Assembly (NCBI GenBank): GCA_041398245.1
Contig: JAWKVC010000003.1
Location: 185,176-249,175, forward strand
Source: UBA7672 sp041398245
GTDB lineage: Bacteria; Pseudomonadota; Alphaproteobacteria; Caulobacterales; Hyphomonadaceae
Direction of reading: 5' to 3'
DNA length: 64,000 nucleotides
Made by a program: the position numbers and the translations under genes. The notes beneath the pieces were generated by a model. The model worked only from the letters and a program-made list of their open reading frames with translations. It was not told the origin of the DNA and did no database searches. Below, piece after piece: positions 15,227-24,089 of the stretch; the first letter of the stretch is position 1; each line of letters starts with the position of its first letter.

Positions 15227-16006
15227 TTATGATTGAGAAAAAGACGTCTGGAAAATCAACTGACCTAAATCCAGTGCGTCTACCAGTTCCGCCACACCCG
15301 CGTTCCGCGCCCAGATAAGGCGGTCCGAGACGGAAAGCCAGCCTTTCGACAAGCGCCGGCGCCCTCGCAGGCGAGCCTGCGAGGCGTGTTGCGGGTGCGG
15401 GGAGACAATGGGGAGTGGAGGTCCGCGCGCGGCGCGTCCGCTGACAGGCGCAACGCCCGCTCGTCCCGATGACAATCGGGACTCAGGAACGGTTGCGCTG
15501 CGCGAACAGGCCTGAAGCTGCAGGACAGAACAAGGCTCGATGTCAGCCCTAGATCCCGGCGTTCGCCGGGATGAGCGGAGATGGGGCGGCGCGTAAGCTG
15601 CAAGCGGATCGGCGTCGCGGAGACGGATCAGCTTGTCGGCGTGGCGCTGCGCAAGGCGCTCCATGTCGGCGCACATCACGGCGAACTCGCCAATGCGGGC
15701 GATGAGTTCGAACACGGATTTTGGGCGGGTGAGGTGCGGGGCGACGCGGCGGCGCGGCCGATTGGGACGGATGCGGGCGATCTGGCAGCCGCGCATGGCG
15801 ATCCAGAGCCGGAGCATGTCTTCAGCGTCGAGGATCAGCGTTTCCACATGCAGGCGGCCGGCGGGGTCCTGTGCGAGGGCCAGAAGCGAGCCGGGGTCGC
15901 TGGCGATCTCGACGAGCTGGACCGCGCGGTGGCGCAGGACCTCGGCGCACTGACGCAGGGGGTCAGACGGGAAAAGCCAGCGCAGGATGATCCAGAGCCA
16001 CTGCAT
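15227..16006 (-). CDS. Hypothetical protein; C-terminal part runs through repeats and a tRNA fragment
   Basis: From ATG 16006 the product starts with a hydrophobic helix MQWLWIILRWLF and continues as a basic, helical segment (about 20-135) with VFELIARIGEFAVMCADMERLAQ. No family was recognised. After about residue 140 the reading frame passes through REP hairpins (giving SSRRTPGSR) and then the tRNA-Leu 5' half (giving AGVAELVDALDL). The annotated end is therefore unlikely to be the original one, and the real gene may be only roughly 15580-16006. A GTG at 16063 is an alternative start. Neither start has a good ribosome-binding site. Confidence 0.35.
   Translation of the reverse strand: MQWLWIILRWLFPSDPLRQCAEVLRHRAVQLVEIASDPGSLLALAQDPAGRLHVETLILDAEDMLRLWIAMRGCQIARIRPNRPRRRVAPHLTRPKSVFELIARIGEFAVMCADMERLAQRHADKLIRLRDADPLAAYAPPHLRSSRRTPGSRADIEPCSVLQLQACSRSATVPESRLSSGRAGVAPVSGRAARGPPLPIVSPHPQHASQARLRGRRRLSKGWLSVSDRLIWARNAGVAELVDALDLGQLIFQTSFSQS
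15263..15278. repeat. Right direct repeat / attachment core
   Basis: acctaaatccagtgcg; partner of 14010-14025. Here it is the genuine anticodon stem-loop of the split tRNA-Leu. Confidence 0.75.
15263..15301 (-). pseudogene. 5' half of the disrupted tRNA-Leu(UAG)
   Basis: On the minus strand it reads acceptor GCGGGTG, the D-arm with GGAACTGGTAGACGC, and the anticodon 5' stem CTGGA followed by TTTAGGT, then stops matching a tRNA. It pairs with the 3' half at 13964-14025 (GCGGGTG with CACCCGC, CTGGA with TCCAG). Confidence 0.88.
15363..15384. repeat. REP-like hairpin
   Basis: Perfect 10-base arms CCTCGCAGGC and GCCTGCGAGG around GA. One of three hairpins within 210 bases; it lies beyond the split tRNA in sequence with no convincing gene. 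Confidence 0.55.
15463..15482. repeat. REP-like hairpin
   Basis: Arms GTCCCGAT and ATCGGGAC around GACA; second hairpin of the cluster. Confidence 0.55.
15553..15572. repeat. REP-like hairpin, ATCCCGGCG type
   Basis: Arms ATCCCGGCG and CGCCGGGAT around TT, followed by GAGCGG. Sequences of this type recur many times between genes in alphaproteobacterial chromosomes and give the translated signature S-S-R-R-T-P-G-S-R when genes run into them, as here. Confidence 0.6.
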
Positions 16007-16185
16007 GAGCCGCAGTATCCGGCGGGGAGTCTCCCCGGCTGGTTTGCGGAGGGCCCATCCCACAAGTTGAGGCGGCAGTGGATTGAAATCACGCGGGAAG
16101 GCTTATCCCCGTCCGCCGGATGCGGTAGTCTGACACCCTCAACTTGAGGAGCGGAACGGCCAAGCCGGCCGTCCGTTGAACTGTC

Positions 16186-16308
16186 ATGAAAGACGAGACC
16201 AACCACCCCATGGAAGCGCCGACAGTGTTGCTGGCGCTGATTGCTGTGGTCGCACTCCTGGTTCTGACCTCACTGATGGCGATCGACGCCGTCACTCTGG
16301 GTTTCTGA
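16186..16308 (+). CDS. Possible 40-residue single-pass membrane peptide
   Basis: The frame encodes a short polar N-terminus MKDETNHPMEAPT, then one clean hydrophobic helix (about residues 13-33) and a short tail ending in LGF. Such a pattern is rare by chance in high-GC DNA. No Shine-Dalgarno sequence is visible, and no family is known. Apart from this, the 16064-16567 interval before tig holds GC-rich sequence without another supportable gene. Confidence 0.35.
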   Translation: MKDETNHPMEAPTVLLALIAVVALLVLTSLMAIDAVTLGF

Positions 16309-16567
16309 ACCAGCGGCGTTGCTGGCGCAGCCGCCCGCCCGGCCGGAGGGCGCCGGAGCGGGGAGGTCTTGTGTGCGCCTTCGTGGGCTCAACCGCCCGG
16401 CGAGAACCCCGCTGAAATGGCCCGAAAACAGGGGCTTCACAGGGGCATCAAAGCATTGTCGCGGCCGCATGGACAGGCTGGCGCGGGCTGTGTAAGACAC
16501 CCGCCTTTCCCGCCCGGCCCGAGGCCGCAGGCGGGGCCAACCATTTTGCCTGATCAGGGTTCGCACG

Positions 16568-17905
16568 ATGAACGTCACCGAGACGAAATCGGAAGGTCTT
16601 TCGCGGGAGTTCCGCGTCACCATTCCCAAGGGCGAACTGGCGGCCAAGTTCAACGACAAGATCAATGAACTTCAGCCCAAGGTGAGCCTGAAGGGCTTCC
16701 GTCCGGGCAAGGTTCCGACCGCCCACATCAAGAAGATGTACGGCAAGTCGATCATGGCCGACATCGTGAACGATGTCGTGCAGGAGACCTCCGACAAGGC
16801 GCTGGCCGACAAGTCGCTGCGCCCGGCCTCGCGCCCGTCGATCAAGCTGGAGTCGGATCAGGACAAGCTGATCGCCGGCGAAGCCGACCTCGACTACCAG
16901 ATGAACCTCGAGATCATGCCGGAGTTCGAGCCCGCCGACGTCACGACGATCTCGGTTGAGCGCCTCGTGGCCGAGCCCACCGAGGAAGAGATCAACAACG
17001 CGCTCAAGACGATCGCGGACAACAACAAGTCGTACGAAGCCAAGGAAGGCAAGGCCGAGACGGGCGATGCGGTCGTGATCGACTTCGTCGGTTCGATCAA
17101 TGGCGAGAAGTTCGATGGCGGCTCGGCTGAAGGCCAGACGCTGGTTATCGGCTCGGGCCGCTTCATCCCGGGCTTCGAGGAGCAACTGATCGGCGCCGCG
17201 GTGGGCGATGATGTGAACGTCAATGTGACCTTCCCCGAAAGCTATCAGGTCGACACGCTGGCGGGTAAGCCGGCGCTGTTCGAGGTGAAGGTGCAGGAGG
17301 TCAAGGCGCCCAAGGACGCCGTGATCGACGACGAGTTCGCCAAGACGCTCGGCCTCGACAGCCTCGATGCGCTGAAGGATGCCGTGAAGAAGGAACTGTC
17401 GGGCGAGCTGGAATTCGCGACACGCCAGCAGGTGAAGCGCGTGCTGCTGGATGCGCTGGACGAGAAGCACTCGTTCGACCTGCCGCCGATGATGGTGGAA
17501 GCCGAGTTCAACCAGATCTGGTCGCAGTTCGAAGCCGAGAAGAAGGCCGGCCGTCTCTCCGAAGAGGACAAGGCCAAGTCGGATGAGGACCTGCGCGCCG
17601 AGTACCGCAAGATCGCCGAGCGCCGCGTGCGCCTTGGTCTGGTGCTGGCCGAAGTCGGCCGCCGCGCCGACGTGCAGATCACCAATGACGAAGTTGTCCG
17701 CGCCCTGCGTCAGGAGGCCTCGCGCTTCCCGGGTCAGGAAAAGCAGGTGATCGAGTTCTACACCAAGAACCAGGGCGCCATGGCCCAGCTGCGCGCGCCG
17801 ATCTACGAGGACAAGGTCGTCGACTATATTCTCACGCAGGCGACCGTGACCGACAAACCGGTGACCCGCGAAGAGCTGATGAAGGCGGTCGGCGACGAGG
17901 AGTAA
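16568..17905 (+). CDS. tig: Trigger factor
   Basis: A 445-residue ribosome-associated chaperone with peptidyl-prolyl isomerase activity. The N-terminal ribosome-binding domain (about 1-150) has the signature LKGFRPGKVPTAHIKKMYG. The FKBP-type PPIase domain (about 155-240) has GDAVVIDFVGSINGEKFDGG and the FIPGFEEQLIGA turn. The long C-terminal arm domain completes the usual length. It handles nascent chains at the exit tunnel. It heads a folding/proteolysis cluster with clpP, clpX and lon in the standard order; a palindrome and 170 bases separate it from clpP. Confidence 0.96.
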   Translation: MNVTETKSEGLSREFRVTIPKGELAAKFNDKINELQPKVSLKGFRPGKVPTAHIKKMYGKSIMADIVNDVVQETSDKALADKSLRPASRPSIKLESDQDKLIAGEADLDYQMNLEIMPEFEPADVTTISVERLVAEPTEEEINNALKTIADNNKSYEAKEGKAETGDAVVIDFVGSINGEKFDGGSAEGQTLVIGSGRFIPGFEEQLIGAAVGDDVNVNVTFPESYQVDTLAGKPALFEVKVQEVKAPKDAVIDDEFAKTLGLDSLDALKDAVKKELSGELEFATRQQVKRVLLDALDEKHSFDLPPMMVEAEFNQIWSQFEAEKKAGRLSEEDKAKSDEDLRAEYRKIAERRVRLGLVLAEVGRRADVQITNDEVVRALRQEASRFPGQEKQVIEFYTKNQGAMAQLRAPIYEDKVVDYILTQATVTDKPVTREELMKAVGDEE

Positions 17906-17921
17906 TCCGCGTCACCGGTCT

Positions 17922-17937
17922 GATTTCCCGGGAAATC
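17922..17937. terminator. Hairpin downstream of tig
   Basis: GATTTCCCGGGAAATC is a perfect 16-base palindrome 16 bases after the tig stop, followed by TGTTG; a second hairpin (CCCCCG/CGGGGG, 17960-17978) follows. It could terminate or attenuate before clpP, but there is no strong U-tract. Confidence 0.35.
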
Positions 17938-18075
17938 TGTTGAAACGCCGCCTGCACGGCCCCCGTTAACCGCGGGGGACTTGCGCCCGGCGTTCGGCAT
18001 TCGGATATTGTTAGCCTGAGTCACGCTCTAAGTCTGATCGCCCATCCCGGCGGCAGGCCAGCACCGAAAGTTTCA

Positions 18076-18699
18076 ATGATGTCCGATTCCTATATCCGCG
18101 GGATCAACTACTACCCGACCGTGATCGAGCAGAGCTCGCGGGGGGACCGTCCGTACGACATCTATTCCCGCCTGCTGAAGGACCGGATCATTTTCGTTAC
18201 GGGGCCGATCGAGGACAATCTGGCCACGGCCGTGACGGCCCAGCTTCTCTTCCTGGAGTCGGAAAACCCCAAGAAAGAGATCGCTATGTACATCAACAGC
18301 CCGGGCGGCCACGTCCATTCGGGCCTCGCGATCTACGATACGATGCAATACATCCGCAGCCCGGTTTCGACCGCCTGCATCGGCATGGCTGCCTCCATGG
18401 GCGCGCTGCTGCTGTGCGCCGGGGAGAAGGGAATGCGCTTCGCCACCCCCAACAGCCGGATCATGGTTCACCAGCCCTCGGGCGGTTTCCGCGGCGTCGC
18501 CAGCGATATCGAGCGCCACGCGATGGACATTCTGGCGGTCAAGAAACGGCTGAACGAGATCTATGTAAAGCATACGGGCCAGCCCTACGAGGTTGTGGAA
18601 AAGACGCTGGACCGTGATTCCTTCATGACGGCCTCGGAGGCCCAGGCCTTCGGAATCGTCGACAAGGTGTATGAAAAACGCGCAGCTCCGGCGGATTAG
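18076..18699 (+). CDS. clpP: ATP-dependent Clp protease proteolytic subunit
   Basis: The 207-residue serine protease subunit shows nucleophile Ser107 in CIGMAASMGALLLC, His132 in RIMVHQPSGG, and the Asp in the DRDSFMTASEAQAFGIVD tail. YINSPGGHVHSGLAIYDTM forms the handle/head region. It assembles as a double heptamer and works with ClpX (encoded next) or ClpA. Two adjacent ATGs open the frame; either gives essentially the same protein. In alphaproteobacteria ClpXP degrades cell-cycle regulators and ssrA-tagged proteins. Confidence 0.97.
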   Translation: MMSDSYIRGINYYPTVIEQSSRGDRPYDIYSRLLKDRIIFVTGPIEDNLATAVTAQLLFLESENPKKEIAMYINSPGGHVHSGLAIYDTMQYIRSPVSTACIGMAASMGALLLCAGEKGMRFATPNSRIMVHQPSGGFRGVASDIERHAMDILAVKKRLNEIYVKHTGQPYEVVEKTLDRDSFMTASEAQAFGIVDKVYEKRAAPAD

Positions 18700-18886
18700 G
18701 CCTGTTTCTGTGCGATTTTTTGCAAGCTGGCCCGGAGATGCGCAGTTGCTCTGCTTTGGCGCCTCTTTGCTATGCTCCGATGGTCTGCCTTGAACCTCTC
18801 GGAAACGATTGAAATATTAGAATCAGGGTTCGGGCGTGGTGGATCGCGTCCTGGGGTTAATGCACCCCGGGTGCTTAGAGGTGTCG

Positions 18887-20155
<1,269 letters not shown>

Positions 20156-20455
20156 GGTTCCCTGTCATTCCGGTGGTTCCCTGGCGGCGCTGTCCGCCGA
20201 CGGACGAGTCGCGCGACTCAGCCCTTGCGCTCCAGTGAACGGAAAGCAACGGCGGGCCGCCGGATTTGCCCACAGATCTCGCAATGAAAATCCAGAAAAA
20301 ACATGCCGCAGGCGTGTGGGTTGAAGAAGGACCCGCGACGGGCCACTTTCATCTCCAAGCGAATGTCCGGACTGATCCAGAAGGCATGGTCCGGCCTTCC
20401 TCCCGCCAGCGAGCTTCAAGCAAGGCGCCGGCGGCGAAGTAAGGAGAAAAGAGTC
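20156..20455. other. Intergenic region clpX-lon
   Basis: Three hundred bases with no supportable gene. It holds a perfect 14-base palindrome GAGTCGCGCGACTC at 20206-20219 and, at its end, the lon ribosome-binding site AAGGAG. A heat-shock promoter would be expected for lon but I could not identify a convincing one. Confidence 0.5.
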
Positions 20456-22858
20456 ATGACGAACGTCCTCCCAGTACTGCCCCTGCGCGATATCGTGGTT
20501 TTCCCGCGCATGGTCGCCCCGCTCTTTGTGGGGCGGGACAAATCCGTTCGCGCCCTCGAGGAAGTCGAGAAGGGCGGCGGCGAAATCCTGCTCGTTGCGC
20601 AGAAGGAGGCCGGCGTCGATGACCCGGCCGAGGAAGACCTCTACAGCGTCGGCGTTGTCGCCTCGATCCTGCAGCTGCTCAAGCTGCCGGACGGCACCGT
20701 GAAGGTGCTGGTCGAAGGCAAGCACCGCGCCCGCATCGAGAAGCTCATCGACAAGGGTGAGTACTACGCGGCCGAGCATTCGACGCTGGAAGAACAGCGC
20801 ACCGACTCGCAGGAGTCCGCGGCGCTGATGCGCGCCGTGATCGAACAGTTCGACGGCTATGTGAAGCTGAACCGCAAGATCCCGCAGGAGACTGTGGGCA
20901 CGGTTTCGGCCATCACCGACGCCGGCCATCTGGCCGACGCGGTCGCGGCGCAGCTGACCATCAAGATCGAAGACAAGGAAGCGCTGCTTGAGCTGGTCGA
21001 CGTGGTCGAGCGGCTCGAGAAGGTGTTCTCGCTGATGGAAGGCGAGATCGGCATGCTCCAGATGGAGCGGAAGATCCGCAACCGCGTGAAGCGGCAGATG
21101 GAGAAGACCCAGCGCGAGTACTACCTCAACGAACAGATGAAGGCGATCCAGCGCGAGCTGGGCGATGGCGACTCCGGCGGCGAGCGCGACGAGATCGGCG
21201 AGCTGGAAGAGAAGATCGCCAACACGCCGATGAGCGAGGAGGCGCGCGCCAAGGCCGAAGGCGAAGTGAAGAAGCTTCGCCAGATGTCGCCGATGTCGGC
21301 GGAGAGCACGGTTGTCCGCAACTATCTGGACTGGATCGTGTCGCTGCCCTGGGGCCGCAAGAAGGAAGTTGTCCGCGACCTCCAGTTCGCGGAAGACGTT
21401 CTCAACTCGGACCACTATGGCCTCGAGAAGGTGAAGGAGCGCATCCTCGAACACCTCGCTGTGCAATCGCGCGCGGACAAGGTGCGTGGCCCGATCCTCT
21501 GCCTCGTCGGCCCTCCGGGCGTCGGCAAGACCTCGCTTGGCAAATCCATCGCAAAGGCGACGGGCCGCGACTTCGTGCGCGTGTCGCTGGGCGGCGTGCG
21601 TGATGAAGCCGAGATCCGCGGTCACCGCCGGACCTATATCGGCTCCATGCCCGGCCGCGTGATCCAGTCGATGAAGAAGGCGAAGACGGGCAACCCGCTC
21701 TTCCTGCTCGACGAGATCGACAAGCTTGGCCAGGACTACCGGGGCGACCCGGCTTCGGCCCTGCTGGAGGTGCTGGACCCCGAGCAGAACGTCAATTTCA
21801 ACGACCACTATCTGGAGGTCGACTACGACCTGTCGGACGTGATGTTCATCACCACGGCCAACTCGCTGAACATGCCGCAGCCCTTGCTGGACCGGATGGA
21901 GATCATCCGCATCGAGGGTTACACTGAAGACGAGAAGGTCGAGATCGCCAAGCGCCACCTGCTGCCGAAGACGCTTGAGAACCACTCGCTCAAGGAAGGC
22001 GAACTGGTTGTGGAAGAGAGCGCGATCCGCGACCTCATCCGCTACTACACCCGCGAGAGCGGCGTGCGGTCGCTGGAACGTGAGATGGCGCGGCTGGCCC
22101 GCAAGGCCGTGCGCGACATCGAACTGAAGAAGACCGAGCAGGTGGTGGTGAACGCCGACAATCTCGGCAAGTTCGCCGGCGTCAGGAAGTTCCGCTACGG
22201 CGTTGCCGACCGCGAGGATCAGGTGGGCGTCGTTACGGGCCTGGCCTGGACCGAAGTCGGCGGCGATCTCCTCACCATCGAGGCCGTGCAGATGCCGGGC
22301 CGTGGTCGCATGACCGTGACGGGCAACCTGCGCGACGTGATGAAGGAGTCGATCTCGGCGGCGCAATCGCTTGTGCGGTCGCGCTCCGTGGCGCTCGGCA
22401 TCCGCCCGCCGGTGTTCGACACGACCGACATCCACGTGCACGTGCCGGAAGGCGCGACGCCCAAGGATGGTCCGTCGGCCGGTATCGCGATGACGACGGC
22501 GATCGCCTCGCTGCTGACCAACAACCCTGTCCGCAAGGATGTCGCCATGACCGGCGAGATCACCCTGCGCGGCCGGGTGCTGCCGATCGGCGGCCTCAAG
22601 GAGAAACTGCTCGCGGCCCTGCGCGGCGGCATCAAGACGGTGCTGATCCCGGAGGAGAACGAGAAGGATCTCGCCGAGCTGCCTGAGAATGTGAAGTCCA
22701 GCCTGACGATCGTGCCGGTCTCCACCATCGAGCAGGTGCTGGCGCGTGCGCTGGTGCGGCCGTTGACGCCGATCCAGTGGAGCGAAGCGGAGGAAGCGGC
22801 CTACCGCGCCGAACTCGGCCGCGGCGGGTCGTCAAGCCAGCCGCAGCTGCCGCACTAG
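20456..22858 (+). CDS. lon: ATP-dependent protease Lon
   Basis: An 800-residue LonA protease. The substrate-binding N-domain starts VLPVLPLRDIVVFPRMVAPLFVG. A coiled-coil linker includes REYYLNEQMKAIQRELG. The AAA+ module has Walker A VGPPGVGKTSLGKS and Walker B NPLFLLDEIDKL. The protease domain has catalytic Ser in PKDGPSAGIAM and Lys in GGLKEKLLAA. Lon degrades misfolded proteins and, in related bacteria, regulators such as DnaA. ATG 20456 is set by AAGGAG about ten bases upstream and by the family N-terminus. A strong terminator follows. Confidence 0.97.
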   Translation: MTNVLPVLPLRDIVVFPRMVAPLFVGRDKSVRALEEVEKGGGEILLVAQKEAGVDDPAEEDLYSVGVVASILQLLKLPDGTVKVLVEGKHRARIEKLIDKGEYYAAEHSTLEEQRTDSQESAALMRAVIEQFDGYVKLNRKIPQETVGTVSAITDAGHLADAVAAQLTIKIEDKEALLELVDVVERLEKVFSLMEGEIGMLQMERKIRNRVKRQMEKTQREYYLNEQMKAIQRELGDGDSGGERDEIGELEEKIANTPMSEEARAKAEGEVKKLRQMSPMSAESTVVRNYLDWIVSLPWGRKKEVVRDLQFAEDVLNSDHYGLEKVKERILEHLAVQSRADKVRGPILCLVGPPGVGKTSLGKSIAKATGRDFVRVSLGGVRDEAEIRGHRRTYIGSMPGRVIQSMKKAKTGNPLFLLDEIDKLGQDYRGDPASALLEVLDPEQNVNFNDHYLEVDYDLSDVMFITTANSLNMPQPLLDRMEIIRIEGYTEDEKVEIAKRHLLPKTLENHSLKEGELVVEESAIRDLIRYYTRESGVRSLEREMARLARKAVRDIELKKTEQVVVNADNLGKFAGVRKFRYGVADREDQVGVVTGLAWTEVGGDLLTIEAVQMPGRGRMTVTGNLRDVMKESISAAQSLVRSRSVALGIRPPVFDTTDIHVHVPEGATPKDGPSAGIAMTTAIASLLTNNPVRKDVAMTGEITLRGRVLPIGGLKEKLLAALRGGIKTVLIPEENEKDLAELPENVKSSLTIVPVSTIEQVLARALVRPLTPIQWSEAEEAAYRAELGRGGSSSQPQLPH

Positions 22859-22882
22859 GCGAGCAACTGACTGAACACGGGA

Positions 22883-22910
22883 AGGCCCGCCGGAAACGGC
22901 GGGCCTTTCT
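22883..22910 (+). terminator. Rho-independent terminator of lon
   Basis: Perfect 10-base stem AGGCCCGCCG/CGGCGGGCCT with GAAA loop followed by TTCTGT, 25 bases after the lon stop. Confidence 0.9.
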
Positions 22911-22922
22911 GTATTTCGGAGA

Positions 22923-23972
22923 TCAGGCTGCGGCCAGTTTCCGGCCCCGGCGGAGCTTTGCCCATTGCGGCCGGACATAGAGCGCGATCAGCGGCGTGCG
23001 CTTGATCATCAGGTGGAACAACAGCGGCAGGACAGCCGAGACCGCGAGGATCACGAGGCAGGCGGCGCCGACATCGGGGATCCAGCCCTGCGCGGCGAAC
23101 GTGCGCTCGAGGAAGGTCATCGGGAAGAAGAAGGTGAGATAGATGACGATGGAGTTCTGGCCGCAATAGCGCAGGAAGCGCGCGGACTTCCATTTGGAGA
23201 GAAGGGCCGCGATCTCGACGACGGCGAGCGCGCCGGCAAGGCCCATCATCAGGCCGTAGCCCGGAACATGGTGGAAGCCCTGCTGCGTCAGCAGGAAGTT
23301 GCAGACGCCCCAGCCGGTCAGCACGAACAGCGTGGTCAACGGCCGGGCCTTGGCGCGCCCGGCGACATCGAACACGAGGCCGTGGATGGCGTAGCCGAGG
23401 AAGAAGAAGACGTAATAGTCCATCGCCCGGTTGAGGATGAAGCTGGGCGTGTCGATCCAGAGGGCCTGGTGGGCGATCTGGAGCCCGGCGGCGGCGCTGA
23501 ACACCATCCATTTCGGAACGCGGGCGAGAAGCCGGGTGACGACGTAGAACACGGCCAGCATGTGGACGAACCAGAGCACGCCGGTGGGCTGGATGATGTT
23601 CCACACGTAAAGCCGGGCGAAGGCGACGGGGTCGCTGCGCAGCACGTCATTGTCGGTGACCAGGAGGGTGAGGGCGAGCCAGAGCAGGTAGAAATAGGCG
23701 AAGTGAACGACCTTCTTGTCGAGATAGGTCGTGAGGTCCGAATTGATCGTGCGCGACAGGAACAGGCCCGAGATCAGGAAGAAGTCGGGCATGCGGAAGG
23801 GTTTCGAGAAGTCGACGATCCAGCGCATCCAGCCTTCGGCGCCGACGGCTTCCTCGTAGTGGTTAACGGTGTGGAACATCACCACCAGAAGGATGCAGAT
23901 GCCCTTGGCGTAATCGACCCAGTCCACCCGGGAAGGGGCGGCCGGGTCGAGGGGGGCGGACGCTGTTTGCAT
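22923..23972 (-). CDS. Acyltransferase 3 family membrane protein
   Basis: The 349-residue protein begins RVDWVDYAKGICILLVVMFHT, the usual first helix of acyltransferase-3/OpgC-like enzymes with the conserved histidine of the active region. About ten hydrophobic helices follow, including FRMPDFFLISGLFLSR (the R/K-x-FxLISGF-like loop). These proteins O-acylate exported polysaccharides or lipids at the inner membrane; the acceptor here is unknown. ATG 23972 is the first good start; a TTG lies six codons upstream. The gene is divergent from the GH13 gene, with a palindrome between them. Confidence 0.8.
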   Translation of the reverse strand: MQTASAPLDPAAPSRVDWVDYAKGICILLVVMFHTVNHYEEAVGAEGWMRWIVDFSKPFRMPDFFLISGLFLSRTINSDLTTYLDKKVVHFAYFYLLWLALTLLVTDNDVLRSDPVAFARLYVWNIIQPTGVLWFVHMLAVFYVVTRLLARVPKWMVFSAAAGLQIAHQALWIDTPSFILNRAMDYYVFFFLGYAIHGLVFDVAGRAKARPLTTLFVLTGWGVCNFLLTQQGFHHVPGYGLMMGLAGALAVVEIAALLSKWKSARFLRYCGQNSIVIYLTFFFPMTFLERTFAAQGWIPDVGAACLVILAVSAVLPLLFHLMIKRTPLIALYVRPQWAKLRRGRKLAAA

Positions 23973-24009
23973 CGTTCTGGTCCAGTCCAAATTCGGCTGA
24001 CGGCGGGAA

Positions 24010-24027
24010 AAGGCGGTTAACCGCCTT
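24010..24027. promoter_or_regulatory. 18-base palindrome in divergent intergenic region
   Basis: AAGGCGGTTAACCGCCTT is perfectly self-complementary and lies between the divergent acyltransferase and glucosidase genes; a second inverted repeat (GCAAGC/GCTTGC) follows at about 24033. Likely an operator; the binding protein is not encoded nearby. Confidence 0.45.
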
Positions 24028-24089
24028 GCCGCAAGCTCGCTTGCCGGGAGAAAAGCAACCGGCGTGCCTGATCTGTCGGGAGATCATCT

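Larger units (their letters stand above)
14010..15278. mobile_element. Small integrated element splitting tRNA-Leu(UAG) and carrying a replacement tRNA-Leu(UAG)
   Basis: A 16-base direct repeat with one mismatch (acctaaatcAagtgcg at 14010-14025 and acctaaatcCagtgcg at 15263-15278) bounds a segment with a 1253-base repeat-to-repeat period. The repeat is the anticodon loop and stem of the broken tRNA-Leu, the classic core target of tyrosine recombinases. Inside are a full, divergent tRNA-Leu(UAG), one membrane-protein gene and two clusters of CGTCAC hexamers near the ends. No integrase or transposase gene is present, so it is either a deletion derivative or a mini-element moved in trans. Unlike usual tRNA integrations, neither end restores the host tRNA. 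Confidence 0.72.

Noticed and set aside
14010..15278. Group I intron in the tRNA-Leu anticodon loop
   Set aside because: Group I introns do occur in bacterial tRNA anticodon loops, but this insert has a 16-base direct repeat of the exon, a separate full tRNA gene and an open reading frame on the same strand, and no intron core was recognised. An integrase-type insertion fits better.
18785..18820. Heat-shock-type promoter before clpX (CTTGAA and an A/T-rich -10)
   Set aside because: The -35-like CTTGAA is present but the -10 match is weak, and spacing is uncertain, so it is not listed as a feature.
20165..22441. 758-codon minus-strand ORF opposite lon
   Set aside because: Antisense artefact of GC-rich codon use; Lon is unambiguous on the plus strand.
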